Below, in pieces: positions 1-8,075 of a stretch of DNA of 64,000 nt. The DNA comes from Cellulomonas fulva. Lineage in GTDB: Bacteria > Actinomycetota > Actinomycetes > Actinomycetales > Cellulomonadaceae. A program made the translations under genes and the position numbers. The notes beneath the pieces are model-generated. The model saw nothing but the letters and a program-made list of their open reading frames with translations, did not search any database and was not told where the DNA came from. Location: the NCBI RefSeq assembly GCF_018531375.1, contig NZ_JAHBOH010000001.1, positions 1,426,001-1,490,000 on the forward strand. Direction: 5' to 3'. Each line of letters opens with the position of its first letter. Position 1 is the stretch's first letter.

Positions 1-193
1 ATTCGAGGTCGACAGAGAACCGGCAACGACGCGATCTGTCCAACTAACGGTCGGGTGAAGTTCCTTAACACCTGCGGTTTCCCACACGTTTGCTGAACAA
101 CCGGCCACCCGAGACCGCGACGACGTCGAGAAGTGTTCAGTCATCGCTCGTTTAATGAGCAAGAGTGAGCAGCATCGCTGGCACGATTGACTC

Positions 194-1108
194 GTGACCG
201 AGCACACCTTCTACAGCGATCGCCTCAACGGGCCGCCGCCCGCGATCCACGACACTCTTCCCGCGACGGCGTCGAGGGGACTGCTGAGCCTGCTCGACAC
301 GAAGATCAACGCGAACTGGCTCGCGAAGGAGTTTCCCGAGCGCTGCCCGGACGGGCACGGCACCTACGACACCGATGTCGCTGCGCTGGCCGCGAACCTC
401 CAAGCGCTCGTTCCCGGGGCGCCCTGGCCGCTTCTGCACCCAGACGCGGCAGTGGGCGACGAGACTGTCTTTGACGTGGTCGAGTACGCCGCGGCCCGCG
501 TGGCGGAACCTGTGAACCTTCAGTACCACAGCTTCTTCGGCCACTACGAGCTGCGCTTCAACGACGACGAGGGCCGGGCGAAGTTCCGCTCCGACGTCAA
601 CGCGATCCTGCAGCGGGGTCGGACGATGTACGAGCTCACGGAGAACGGCGAGGTGCATCGCCGCGGTACCGCTGAGGTGCAGTCCGTCATGGCAGGTCTG
701 AACCCGGCGTCGGGCGACGCGCGCCTGGACGAGCTGATCGGCGAAGCTCGATCCCTCTACACGTCGCATCGCGCAAGCGATCGAGCGGTCGCGCTCGAGC
801 GGCTATGGGACGCGTTCGAACGTCTGAAGACGATCGACCTGCCAGGTGGCGACAAGAAGCTGAGCATCGAGAAGCTGCTCAGCAACCTCGACGCCACTTG
901 GCGACCCACGATCGAGGCGGAAATGACGACCCTGACGAATCTCGGCAACAACTTTGCTATCCGGCACCACGAGACGAGGACGACGCCGGTGCCCGAGGGC
1001 AGCGCCAGTGACTACCTCTTCGCGCGGATGGGAGCTCTGATCACTGAGCTGCTGGCGGCGAGCCGACGGCTCCGACCGGCCGCGACCGTGAACCCGTGGG
1101 ACTTGTGA
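194..1108 (+). CDS. Hypothetical protein, possible abortive-infection (AbiJ/HEPN-like) family
   Basis: Intact 304-residue ORF with a GTG start. I do not recognise a family with certainty. Residues about 105-160 (YELRFNDD, FRSDVNAILQRG, YELTENGEVHR) resemble the small ELxENGE hairpin seen in AbiJ-type and STM4504/CBY_0614-type abortive-infection proteins. The second half is helical and ends in a stretch reading LTNLGNNFAIRHHE, which is reminiscent of the HEPN/AbiJ C-terminal region (IGNxFxIRHxE). No signal peptide or membrane segment is visible. It is the first gene of the accessory island and runs in the same direction as the next four genes. A defence role is inference only; it could equally be an unrelated mobile-element protein. 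Confidence 0.55.
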   Translation: MTEHTFYSDRLNGPPPAIHDTLPATASRGLLSLLDTKINANWLAKEFPERCPDGHGTYDTDVAALAANLQALVPGAPWPLLHPDAAVGDETVFDVVEYAAARVAEPVNLQYHSFFGHYELRFNDDEGRAKFRSDVNAILQRGRTMYELTENGEVHRRGTAEVQSVMAGLNPASGDARLDELIGEARSLYTSHRASDRAVALERLWDAFERLKTIDLPGGDKKLSIEKLLSNLDATWRPTIEAEMTTLTNLGNNFAIRHHETRTTPVPEGSASDYLFARMGALITELLAASRRLRPAATVNPWDL

Positions 1109-1190
1109 GCGCTCCCGCCCGCTGCTCCAGGTCGTAGCGAGGCGCGCGCGTCGAGACCGCGATGTCGGTGCTCCCTGCGATCGTTGGGGA

Positions 1191-1391
1191 GTGGATGGAT
1201 GGAGCCTCGCGCGCGCGGTCGCACCGCTGCTGCCGCGTGCGTTGGCGACGTTGGCGTGCGGTGCCGTGTTGGCGTGGATGGTCATGACTGGTGACTACCG
1301 ACTCGTCGCCGCAGCGATGGATGGCGGGGTCGACGCCGTCAGGGACTGGACTGGTCTGTACGACTCGCTCACGCGGATCGTGACGCCGTGA
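1191..1391 (+). CDS. Small single-span membrane protein (66 aa), hypothetical
   Basis: GTG start with a GGGGA just upstream. One hydrophobic segment (residues about 12-33) would span the membrane. The stop TGA overlaps the GTG start of the following gene by four bases (GTGA at 1388-1391). This overlap is the best argument that the ORF is translated and coupled to its neighbour. No known family is recognised. The purine run sits very close to the GTG, so the exact start is uncertain. Confidence 0.45.
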   Translation: MDGWSLARAVAPLLPRALATLACGAVLAWMVMTGDYRLVAAAMDGGVDAVRDWTGLYDSLTRIVTP

Positions 1392-2545
1392 CAACGACTG
1401 GCCGTTACGACTGGTTGCCAGATCACCAGCTGCACGTGGTCGCGACACTGGCTCACGCCGACCACCTGATCGAACTCGCGGCCGAGACGCTCCGCCCCGT
1501 CCTGCGCGACGGTGCCGTGGAGCTGCACGACCGTTACGAAGGTGGACTGTGCCTGGCCACGGTGAAGGCGGTCAAGCCGATCCCGCCCGCCGTGAGCCGC
1601 TACACCGCTGACGCTCTGACTCAACTGCGCGCTGCGCTCGAGCATGTGCTGTTCGTGGAGGTTGAGCGGGCGACTGGCCGAGACCTGACGGAGAGCGAGG
1701 CACGCGCGATCGAGATGCCCGCGTGCACGGACGCCGACGACTTCGGCAAGTGGCTGAACGACGGTCGCCGCAAGAAGCTGTCAGCGCTGCGAGACGGAAC
1801 CAGGCTGGTCAAGCGCATCCGTGAGCTCCAGCCCTACAACCTGCGGAAGCAGCCAGATCAGCACCCGTTGAGGCTGCTGGTCGCGCACACGAACCTCGCG
1901 AAGCATCGCGCGCCGCTCGTTGCCGCGACACGCGTGGGACGCGTCATCCCGGACTCGATGCCGCCGGGCGTGGAGATCCCCGAACCGAGCGGCCAACCTG
2001 TGCGGGTGGGAGATGTGCTCGCAATCGCGCCGGCGGGCGTGGTCCTACCCATGGACATCTGGCCGACGATCAGCGTGCGCCGACCCCACACCGGTGAGTT
2101 CCCCATCCTGCTCAGCGAGTTCGAGTTGATCGCGGACTGGGTGCGGACCGTCGCCATCCCGATCCTCGTCACCGGTGGGAGCAATGTGACGCACTTGCCG
2201 GTCGAGCTCGACACCACTGCCGCTTGGGACGATCCTCGCGCTGTCATCGCCGCCGGTGGACACGTCACAGCTCCGGCGCGATTCCGACGCTCCATTCAGG
2301 TCCGGATCGGACGCGAAGGACTGCGCGACATGCTCGACGTGCACCCCGCGAAACCAGACCGCGACGCGATCCGACGGTGGGTCAGGAGCCTCAGCGACGA
2401 CGACGTGCTTGCTCGCATCACGGCGGTCACCGCCGGCACGTCGGTGGAGATCATGCTCCGCAACAAGGCGGTTACGGACGGCTGGGTCGACGAAGTGACC
2501 GCGCTCGAAGGGCAGGCGGTCGAGTCACCCGTGCGTCCGGTTTAG
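1388..2545 (+). CDS. Conserved hypothetical protein of actinobacteria (385 aa)
   Basis: Soluble protein with no signal peptide. Its GTG start overlaps the stop of the preceding small membrane ORF. The N-terminal half contains a helical stretch (LTQLRAALEHVLFVEVER) followed by a W-rich region and LQPYN...HPLRLLVAHTNLAKHR. This layout recurs in uncharacterised actinobacterial proteins that I remember as starting with a HEPN-like helical bundle. The C-terminal half is a beta-rich segment. No catalytic motif can be assigned. The location among island genes suggests accessory status. Function unknown. Confidence 0.7.
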   Translation: MTTTGRYDWLPDHQLHVVATLAHADHLIELAAETLRPVLRDGAVELHDRYEGGLCLATVKAVKPIPPAVSRYTADALTQLRAALEHVLFVEVERATGRDLTESEARAIEMPACTDADDFGKWLNDGRRKKLSALRDGTRLVKRIRELQPYNLRKQPDQHPLRLLVAHTNLAKHRAPLVAATRVGRVIPDSMPPGVEIPEPSGQPVRVGDVLAIAPAGVVLPMDIWPTISVRRPHTGEFPILLSEFELIADWVRTVAIPILVTGGSNVTHLPVELDTTAAWDDPRAVIAAGGHVTAPARFRRSIQVRIGREGLRDMLDVHPAKPDRDAIRRWVRSLSDDDVLARITAVTAGTSVEIMLRNKAVTDGWVDEVTALEGQAVESPVRPV

Positions 2546-2619
2546 GCGCCGCTGTACCTGTCATCACCTACCGTTGCCCGCCGCCGCCGGGGTGTGACGG
2601 GGCAGATGGGGTGATCGTG

Positions 2620-3507
2620 ATGTGTGAAACGGCCGGGCGGCGGTGCGCAGGGCATGCAGGACCGGCGCTGCGAGATGCACTGCGACGGTTCCGGGACGCG
2701 TGCCCGGGTGCACAGGATCCGTGTCTGCTCCTCCAGGCCGAGAGTCGGATCGGGCAGCTTCATGCGCACGTCGCTGTGGCGTCGGCGTACGTCCGTGACG
2801 CCGAGACGGACGAAGAGCGCCAAGAGGCGGAGCGCTACCTCGAGCAGGCACGTGAGCGGCTCCGGAGGCGTTGGGCGGAGCGTGCCGCGACGTCACAGGC
2901 CGCTGCGCTGACTGCTGACGAGCAAACCGCGTGGGACGTTGCGGAGCACGACCGGCGCCACGCCGAGGAGCGAACCGAGGCGTACGAGCAGATGGCAGAC
3001 GCGCGATGGGGCGTGGACGGCTCGGCGGCGGACCGCTACGACCGGCTCGCTGCGCATCATCGCCAGGCAGCGGCGGAGGCCAAGGCGACCCAGGACCGCA
3101 TCCTCGCTGGTGCGCGTGCTCGTCGATCGACTCCCGCCGCTCCGGCTCCTGTCGCTCGTGTGGAGCTGACCGCCGAGCAGCGGGTAACCATCTCCACCTG
3201 GAGCCAGTGGAACCGGCCAGACGCCCTGGTCACGGGCCACCAGGCGGCAGCGATCGTCGGCGAGGACGCCGCAGGTCGGCTTCCAGTCGCGCTCGAAGCC
3301 GACACGCACGGCCGCTACCCGGACATGCACCGCTTCGGCGACGTGGCCGCGGTCGCTGGTGACGACCTGCCCGCGCCTGCCCGTTCGACGCGGGCAATCC
3401 TGCAGGCGCACACGCGCTGGCTGCGATCCGGCGAGTCGGAGCGTGTCGCAGCGTGGCGAGAGCTCGACGCGCGCCGCAACCGCGCGGACCTGGCGGGAGC
3501 AGCCTGA
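2620..3507 (+). CDS. Hypothetical island protein with MCETxGRRC N-terminus (295 aa)
   Basis: I start the gene at the ATG at 2620, preceded by a TGGGG purine run at about eight bases. The frame is open further upstream but would then overlap the previous gene. The protein begins MCETAGRRCAGH, a short Cys/Arg/His motif shared with the next gene. Residues about 55-165 are rich in A, E, R and Q and likely coiled coil. The C-terminal third (VTISTWSQWNRPDALVTGHQ) may be a small globular domain. The stop overlaps the next start as TGATG. Proteins with this N-terminus occur, as far as I recall, on actinobacterial mobile elements; the role is unknown. Confidence 0.65.
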   Translation: MCETAGRRCAGHAGPALRDALRRFRDACPGAQDPCLLLQAESRIGQLHAHVAVASAYVRDAETDEERQEAERYLEQARERLRRRWAERAATSQAAALTADEQTAWDVAEHDRRHAEERTEAYEQMADARWGVDGSAADRYDRLAAHHRQAAAEAKATQDRILAGARARRSTPAAPAPVARVELTAEQRVTISTWSQWNRPDALVTGHQAAAIVGEDAAGRLPVALEADTHGRYPDMHRFGDVAAVAGDDLPAPARSTRAILQAHTRWLRSGESERVAAWRELDARRNRADLAGAA

Positions 3508-4055
3508 TGTGCGAGACCGGCGGGCGCCGGCGCGCCGCACACACCAGGACCGAGCACGAGCGCGCGAGTGGCGTCTACCGGGTGGTCTATCCCCGCGGCT
3601 GCTGCCGGGTAGACCCCGTGAGCCGCGTTGAGGCCATGCACGGCGCGTGGTACTCCCCGAGTTTGGGGACGAGCTCGCACGCGCATGTTGGCCCACCCCC
3701 GAGCCAGGTGCCGCCGCGTCCGGCTCCGCAGCCTGCACCGGCTCCCCGGCCAGCACCTACGCAGACGTCGCCTCCGCGACCGACGTACGCGCCCCCACCG
3801 CCGCCGAGTTCGCCGCAGCCGCAGTTCTGGGGGCTGCCCCCGGCAGCACATCCCGGCCCGTCACCGCGCCCGGCTCAGGCATGGACGCCACAGCGACGGA
3901 CGACGACGGGCGGGAGCCGTGCAGGTCGGGTGGCTCGGGTGCTCGCGCGGCACCTGGGCCGGCAGATGCTCCACGCCGTGACTCCGCGGGTGCTTCGCAA
4001 ACCGCTCCGCACGATGACGACGATGCTCCGGCTGGGCCGGGCACGCCGCCGCTGA
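3507..4055 (+). CDS. Hypothetical Pro-rich protein with MCETGGRR N-terminus (182 aa)
   Basis: The ATG overlaps the upstream TGA (TGATG), so translation is probably coupled. The start MCETGGRRRAAH repeats that of the preceding protein. Residues about 60-110 are a Pro/Ala/Gln linker (PPRPAPQPAPAPRPAP), and the last about 50 residues form a basic helical tail rich in R and L. A second open frame (3647-4159) overlaps the Pro-rich part and also has strongly GC-biased third positions, so a frameshift into that frame cannot be excluded. Function unknown. Confidence 0.5.
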   Translation: MCETGGRRRAAHTRTEHERASGVYRVVYPRGCCRVDPVSRVEAMHGAWYSPSLGTSSHAHVGPPPSQVPPRPAPQPAPAPRPAPTQTSPPRPTYAPPPPPSSPQPQFWGLPPAAHPGPSPRPAQAWTPQRRTTTGGSRAGRVARVLARHLGRQMLHAVTPRVLRKPLRTMTTMLRLGRARRR

Positions 4056-4448
4056 CCCCGACCACCTACCTGGCTCGACGCTGGCGGCCCGCTCCCGATC
4101 CCTGGGGGCGGGTCGCCCCGTTTTGTGGGCGCAACGTGGCGGGCGGGTGGTGGACGTAGGGGAACAGGAGTTCCGGTGTCGGTGCGTTGTCGCGCTGCGT
4201 TTCCGCAGGTCAAGCGAGGGACACGGTAACGATCGCGTCCGGTCTCAGCTCCATTCCTAGCTCTGATCCCAGCTCCCGGCCCGGCGATGTCGGGTCCTGC
4301 CGGTAGACCGCGGGGGTCGGAACATCCCCCAACCCCGCAGGCACGTCTTGCTCCCAGCCCCACGCTGCCCGTACGCCTACGCCCGCGCGCACGCCGACTT
4401 CGCGGTTGCGCTCCGAGACGCCGCGCCCGTCGAGCACCTGGAGGGGCG
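4056..4448. other. Gene-poor interval in the island
   Basis: No convincing gene in this 393-base stretch. An overlapping plus-strand frame (3647-4159) runs into its first 100 bases, and the frame of the next gene is open back to 4287 without a good ribosome binding site. Short CAGCTCC/TAGCTCT-like repeats occur around 4227-4275. I see no terminator or tRNA. Confidence 0.4.
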
Positions 4449-4898
4449 ATGAGCACCGAGACACCGCCCCCACCAGGACGGCCCGTGCTGACCCTGGTGC
4501 CCGCTTCCGTGCCGACCCTGACTCTCTCCGGCATGCGCTGGACGGGCATCGGCGTCGATGTGGCCGGGACACTCATCGAGCGTGCCGAACAGCGCGGTGA
4601 TGACCGAGGCACCGCCCTGGCAGCCACGAGCGCAGTGATCGCGCACCGAGCCTGCGCGGCGCTCATCAACGGTCAAAACGGCGACGCACGAACCCTTGCC
4701 GGGCTCGCCACCGCGCTCCGTCACGAAGCCCTTAGCCACGACGCGCAAGCAGCCTGGGACGCGACGAACGAGTGCTCAAGTGAGCTCGTGTCGACCTGCC
4801 GCCCACAAACGACCGCGCCCCTGCCCGATGCGAGCCGGGGAGGGGCGCTCTCGTCCTCGCGGAGGTCAGCAGGCGGACGTTCCCGAAGAGGCGAATGA
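4449..4898 (+). CDS. Hypothetical island protein (149 aa)
   Basis: ATG start (MSTETPPPPGRP) directly behind a strong GGAGGGG ribosome binding site at 4438-4446; the frame is open upstream but lacks such a site. Residues about 25-115 are mostly helical, with VDVAGTLIERAEQRGDDRGTA and an Ala-rich stretch. The last 35 residues are Ser/Arg-rich low-complexity sequence overlapping a GC-rich hairpin. It converges on and overlaps the last 33 bases of the minus-strand pilin-fusion gene, so the C-terminal tail may be read-through of a terminator region. No family recognised. Confidence 0.5.
   Translation: MSTETPPPPGRPVLTLVPASVPTLTLSGMRWTGIGVDVAGTLIERAEQRGDDRGTALAATSAVIAHRACAALINGQNGDARTLAGLATALRHEALSHDAQAAWDATNECSSELVSTCRPQTTAPLPDASRGGALSSSRRSAGGRSRRGE
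4815..4848 (-). terminator. GC-rich hairpin after the pilin-fusion gene
   Basis: Inverted repeat GCGCCCCT / AGGGGCGC (8 bp) at 4815-4822 and 4841-4848. It lies 18 bases beyond the stop of the minus-strand fusion gene. No strong T tract follows, so it is only a probable terminator. Confidence 0.4.
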
Positions 4899-5924
4899 AA
4901 ACTGCGGCGTCGTCGGCGCGGTGGAGCCCGGCGCCGTAGTAGCCGTGATCACGGCATTGGCGCCATCAAAGGCGCAGGCTGAGACCAGATTCTTGCCGAC
5001 AGGCACTTGCTGCGCCCAATCCCACCCGGCGGGAAGAGTCCTGCTGGGGCCAGCAGACAGATCCCAGCGGATCACCGCATAGGAAGTGACCACGGGGCTG
5101 GGCGTGATCGTGACGACTGCCGCGATGGAAGCACCACCCGAGGCGCTCGTGGACCACGTCGTCCACGAGCCCACCGCCACCGTGCACGTTCTCATCGCGT
5201 CGACGACCCCGCCCGCGCTGTACACGGTGCATGCCGGGAGCGGTGGAAGTGGAGTGCCGGTGCGGTTCGGGATCGTCGGTGCGCTGCCCGAGCAGCTCGA
5301 TCCAGGCGGCAGGATGCCGCCCTTGGTCGAGTCGTAGTACAGCGGCGACGCGTCCGTGAATCGAGCGCCGCGTCCGTCGCTGGCGAGCGCGATGCAGTAG
5401 CCATTGGCGGTGCCACTGGCAGCCCAGCGAACGCCGTCCGTCGTGACGACCTTCTGGCTGCCACCGTTGACCGCGACGCTCCCGGTCGAACTGTCACCGG
5501 TGACGATGCCTGCCCCGTCTGTGAACGCGGCTTCGACGCTCTTCGCGACGGTCGCTGCCTGGGCCTTGACGGCGGCGTCGTGCGCCTTGGCCTTCTGGTT
5601 CATGAAGACGGGGATGGCGATGCCGGCGAGGATGCCGATGATGATGACGACGACGAGGAGTTCGACGAGCGTGAAGCCGCGATCAGTGCCGGTGCGGCGC
5701 GGTGGTCGGCGGGGTGTGGCTGGTCGTGGAGCGGCCCAGCGCTCGAGATCGGCAGGGTCGAGGAGGACCCGACCCCGTCCGCGGCCCTGACGCAGGTGTT
5801 GAAGGTCACCGTCGGCGAGGGCGTGAGCGATCGTCGAGCGCGATTGGCCGGCGCGTTCGCACGCTTCACGGATCGTCAGGAAATCGGGAGCCTCGGGCTG
5901 TCGAATATCTGCATGTGCGTTCAT
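4866..5924 (-). CDS. Excisionase/MerR-type HTH fused to a type IV prepilin
   Basis: Single uninterrupted 352-residue frame from the ATG at 5924; an upstream TTG at 5972 is a poorer start. Residues about 14-63 (FLTIREACERAGQSRSTIAH through LLDPADLERW) are a standard excisionase-type helix-turn-helix. After an R/P-rich linker comes a canonical class III prepilin signal: TDRG at 80-83, then FTLVELLVVVIIIGILAGIA with Glu at mature position +5, followed by a 240-residue pilin body with several Cys. Cleavage after Gly83 by prepilin peptidase would release an 83-residue cytosolic HTH peptide. No ATG, GTG or TTG lies in frame between W63 and G83, so the pilin cannot easily be made alone. No pilus assembly gene is in this window. 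Confidence 0.85.
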   Translation of the reverse strand: MNAHADIRQPEAPDFLTIREACERAGQSRSTIAHALADGDLQHLRQGRGRGRVLLDPADLERWAAPRPATPRRPPRRTGTDRGFTLVELLVVVIIIGILAGIAIPVFMNQKAKAHDAAVKAQAATVAKSVEAAFTDGAGIVTGDSSTGSVAVNGGSQKVVTTDGVRWAASGTANGYCIALASDGRGARFTDASPLYYDSTKGGILPPGSSCSGSAPTIPNRTGTPLPPLPACTVYSAGGVVDAMRTCTVAVGSWTTWSTSASGGASIAAVVTITPSPVVTSYAVIRWDLSAGPSRTLPAGWDWAQQVPVGKNLVSACAFDGANAVITATTAPGSTAPTTPQFSFASSGTSAC

Positions 5925-6062
5925 GGCGAACGGTAGCCGCACGTCCGGACAACGGGACGCAATCTGGAACAACGCTGTACAAGCCGTCGCCTAAGGTGCG
6001 CGCACGCCTTTCAAGGCCAGGCAGAAATCCCGGTCGGGGCGCGCACAGATAGGCAACGCGAA
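5925..6062. promoter_or_regulatory. Divergent promoter region between HTH-pilin and SipW-substrate genes
   Basis: This 138-base interval separates two divergent starts (5924 minus, 6063 plus) and must hold both promoters. No Shine-Dalgarno is evident before the minus-strand ATG. I cannot assign -10/-35 boxes with confidence. The HTH domain of the minus-strand product is a natural candidate to bind here, which is inference. Confidence 0.4.
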
Positions 6063-6506
6063 ATGGCAATCCAGAACACGGCACCAGCACCCGCCACCCG
6101 CGCAGAACGACGAGCAGCAGAACGACCAAACCGGAAGCGGAAGGTCATCGCTGTGGGAGCCGCAGCGGGAGCAGCCGCGCTCATCGCCGGCGCCGCCGGA
6201 ATCGGTGCGAACCTCACCCACGAGGAGCGAAGCACAGGCCACCAGATCGGCAACGGCGGCTCGATCGCCTTCTCCCTGTACGACCAGCAGATCGACGTTG
6301 AGAGCGTGCTGCCCGGCGACGTCCTCAACCTGGACCAGACGCTCACGAAGGCGGCCAGCGTCGATCTGCACATCGAGATCGCATTTCTTGACGAGTTCAC
6401 GGCCGAGGACTTCGATGCCAAGCAGAACGCGAGCTTCGCCCTCGTCGTCACGGGTGTCCAGACGGCTCACACCGACTGGGAGCCGGGCATGGTGGCTGCC
6501 CCGTGA
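6063..6506 (+). CDS. SipW-dependent (TasA/CalY-like) exported protein
   Basis: 147 residues. A basic N-terminus (ATRAERRAAERPNRKRK) precedes a hydrophobic Ala/Gly-rich segment at about 28-49 and then STGHQIGNGGSIAFSLYDQQ. This layout (long signal followed by STGNxFxxGxLxL) is that of TasA/camelysin-type proteins cleaved by SipW-like signal peptidases. The rest is a beta-rich domain. The stop overlaps the GTG of a SipW-type peptidase gene (GTGA at 6503), the usual substrate-peptidase pairing, which supports the call. It may form surface fibres or a surface coat. The divergent neighbour is the HTH-pilin fusion. Confidence 0.65.
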   Translation: MAIQNTAPAPATRAERRAAERPNRKRKVIAVGAAAGAAALIAGAAGIGANLTHEERSTGHQIGNGGSIAFSLYDQQIDVESVLPGDVLNLDQTLTKAASVDLHIEIAFLDEFTAEDFDAKQNASFALVVTGVQTAHTDWEPGMVAAP

Positions 6507-7116
6507 TCAGGGCAGCACGGCGCGTCGCGAGCGGGGTGGTCGGCCTGGCGCTGGCTGCCCCGCTCGGCGGCGGTGCACTCGGGTGGACCGCGAACGTGGT
6601 CGAGAGCGAGTCGATGGACGCGGCGTCCGGCTATGCCGTCGGAGACCTCGTCGTGACCGCCCCGCTGCGCGGACACGCCCGCTCGTGGGTGAGGTCGTCC
6701 GCGTTCGCGGCCCCGTGAGCAGCGACAACGCCATGGTGCAGAAGGCGCTCGAGCTCACCGGGCGGGCGGACCCCGGCTTCGTGCACCGGGTCGTCGAACT
6801 CCGTGCCGGTGGGGTCGTGCTGACCCAGGGCGATGCCAACGCGACTGCCGATGCCCCGCACAGGATGGACGAGCTCGCCGGCCGGGTCGTCGCGCACGGG
6901 CCGCAGGCCGCCGGTACCGCCTGGACTGCCTTCCGCAGCATCCCCGCTCAGGCAGCGCTCGCCATGGCCGCGGTCCTCCTGTGGCCGACCCGCTCACGCC
7001 GCCGCGCACGTTCCGCACGTCCTGCACATCCCGCCGTGCTTCAAGCTCCGGACAGCCTCGAGCAGCCGCAGGAAGTGGGGCGGGTGCGTGGCCGACACCG
7101 CGCCGCCACTGCCTAA
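6503..7116 (+). pseudogene. SipW-type (ER-type) signal peptidase I, frameshifted
   Basis: The first 60 or so codons (from GTG 6503) encode an N-terminal membrane segment and VESESMDAASGYAVGDLVVT, matching the catalytic-Ser box (S-x-SM...GD) of SipW-like peptidases; this frame stops at 6718. Homology resumes in another frame at about 6670-6690 (LVGEVVRVRGPVSSD), with FVHRVVEL (catalytic His) and LTQGDANATADAP (Asp box), a second membrane segment and a basic tail to 7116. One indel near 6665-6690 reconciles both halves. It is either a real pseudogene or a sequencing error. Its GTG overlaps the stop of the likely substrate gene. Confidence 0.7.
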
Positions 7117-7135
7117 CGATCGACCTAACGATCGA
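7112..7135. repeat. Two tandem copies of a 12-bp unit
   Basis: CCTAACGATCGA occurs twice back to back (7112-7123, 7124-7135). It overlaps the stop of the SipW-type frame and adjoins the terminator hairpin. Confidence 0.8.
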
Positions 7136-7179
7136 CGAAGACCCCCGAACGGCCGAGAGGTGGGCCGGGGGTCTCGTCG
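7133..7179. terminator. Bidirectional terminator hairpin
   Basis: AGACCCCC (7139-7146) pairs with GGGGGTCT (7167-7174), extended outward by CGACG/CGTCG with one bulge. It sits between two convergent genes, ending at 7116 and 7182. Confidence 0.7.
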
Positions 7180-7181
7180 CG

Positions 7182-7862
7182 TTAGGTCTGCTCGGGACCC
7201 GACAGATCGCTTGGCGAGTGCCCGATCGCTATCGCCAGCTTGGCGATCACGTCTCTGATCCACGGATCCCACGGGTCGCCGGGAACCATCGACGAGTACG
7301 AGTGCAGAGCAAGGATGAGGCCAGCCGCGAGCATCGCGTCCCACTGCTCCACGGGCACCTCAGCCATGCTGCGCGCTGTCCCGAGGCTCGGGTGCGATTG
7401 CTCCGAGTCCGACCAGTAGGCGCCGAACCAGACTTGCGGGAAGATCGCGCCGGCGGTCGCCGAGTCCGCGAGCTCCCCGATCACGGCCTTCATCGTCGGA
7501 ACTGGCCGACGCTCGATTGCGAGAGCCTTGTCGACCTGCTCAGGGGACCAAGCTGCCCACGCTCGAAGCACGTCCTCGTTGCGAGCAACGTTCGCTCGGT
7601 ACTTCGCCTTAAGCACCGGGATCGCCTCGTCTCCGTGCCGGGATACCCAGCCCAGCCACACGGCGTGCTCGATCACCGCCCGACGCATTGGCGCAGCCAC
7701 GTCGCCGAAGTTGTTCGCGTTCAACAGCAGTACTGCCTCGCACGTCTCCAAGATGTGCGCAAGCCACGCCTCTGCGAGCCGCCCTGCATCACCGTCCGCC
7801 GACACGAAGTGCTCCCGCGCGAGCGTCACCGCTTCCGTGATCACCTCGCGAGCGGTCGGCAT
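7182..7862 (-). CDS. Hypothetical protein, DUF5677-like
   Basis: 226 residues, ATG start at 7862. It is helical and soluble. Residues about 30-80 (WLAHILETCEAVLLLN, PMRRAVIEHAVWLGWV) resemble the DUF5677 pattern, in which a helix with R-x-x-x-E leads a run of aromatic residues; several members of that fold relate to HEPN-like bundles. The centre contains RANVARNEDVLRAWAAWS, and the C-terminal part is tryptophan-rich. Function unknown, and the family assignment rests only on my reading of the motif. It stands alone, converging on the SipW remnant. Confidence 0.55.
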   Translation of the reverse strand: MPTAREVITEAVTLAREHFVSADGDAGRLAEAWLAHILETCEAVLLLNANNFGDVAAPMRRAVIEHAVWLGWVSRHGDEAIPVLKAKYRANVARNEDVLRAWAAWSPEQVDKALAIERRPVPTMKAVIGELADSATAGAIFPQVWFGAYWSDSEQSHPSLGTARSMAEVPVEQWDAMLAAGLILALHSYSSMVPGDPWDPWIRDVIAKLAIAIGHSPSDLSGPEQT

Positions 7863-8075
7863 GAACGCATCATGGCACGCACAACACCGCCGTCATGGCA
7901 CCGCAGATCGCTGGTCTGACCTGCGCACACACCACCCGGGTCAACCTGTGCCTACCAGTGCCCGGGAGACCCGCCAGGACGCCGTACGCGGCCCGTGGAC
8001 GGCCTGGAACAGCGCGCAGCCACACCGGTGCGTCACGGCGCTGAACGGGCGGGAGAAGACGACGTCGGGGCCCGT

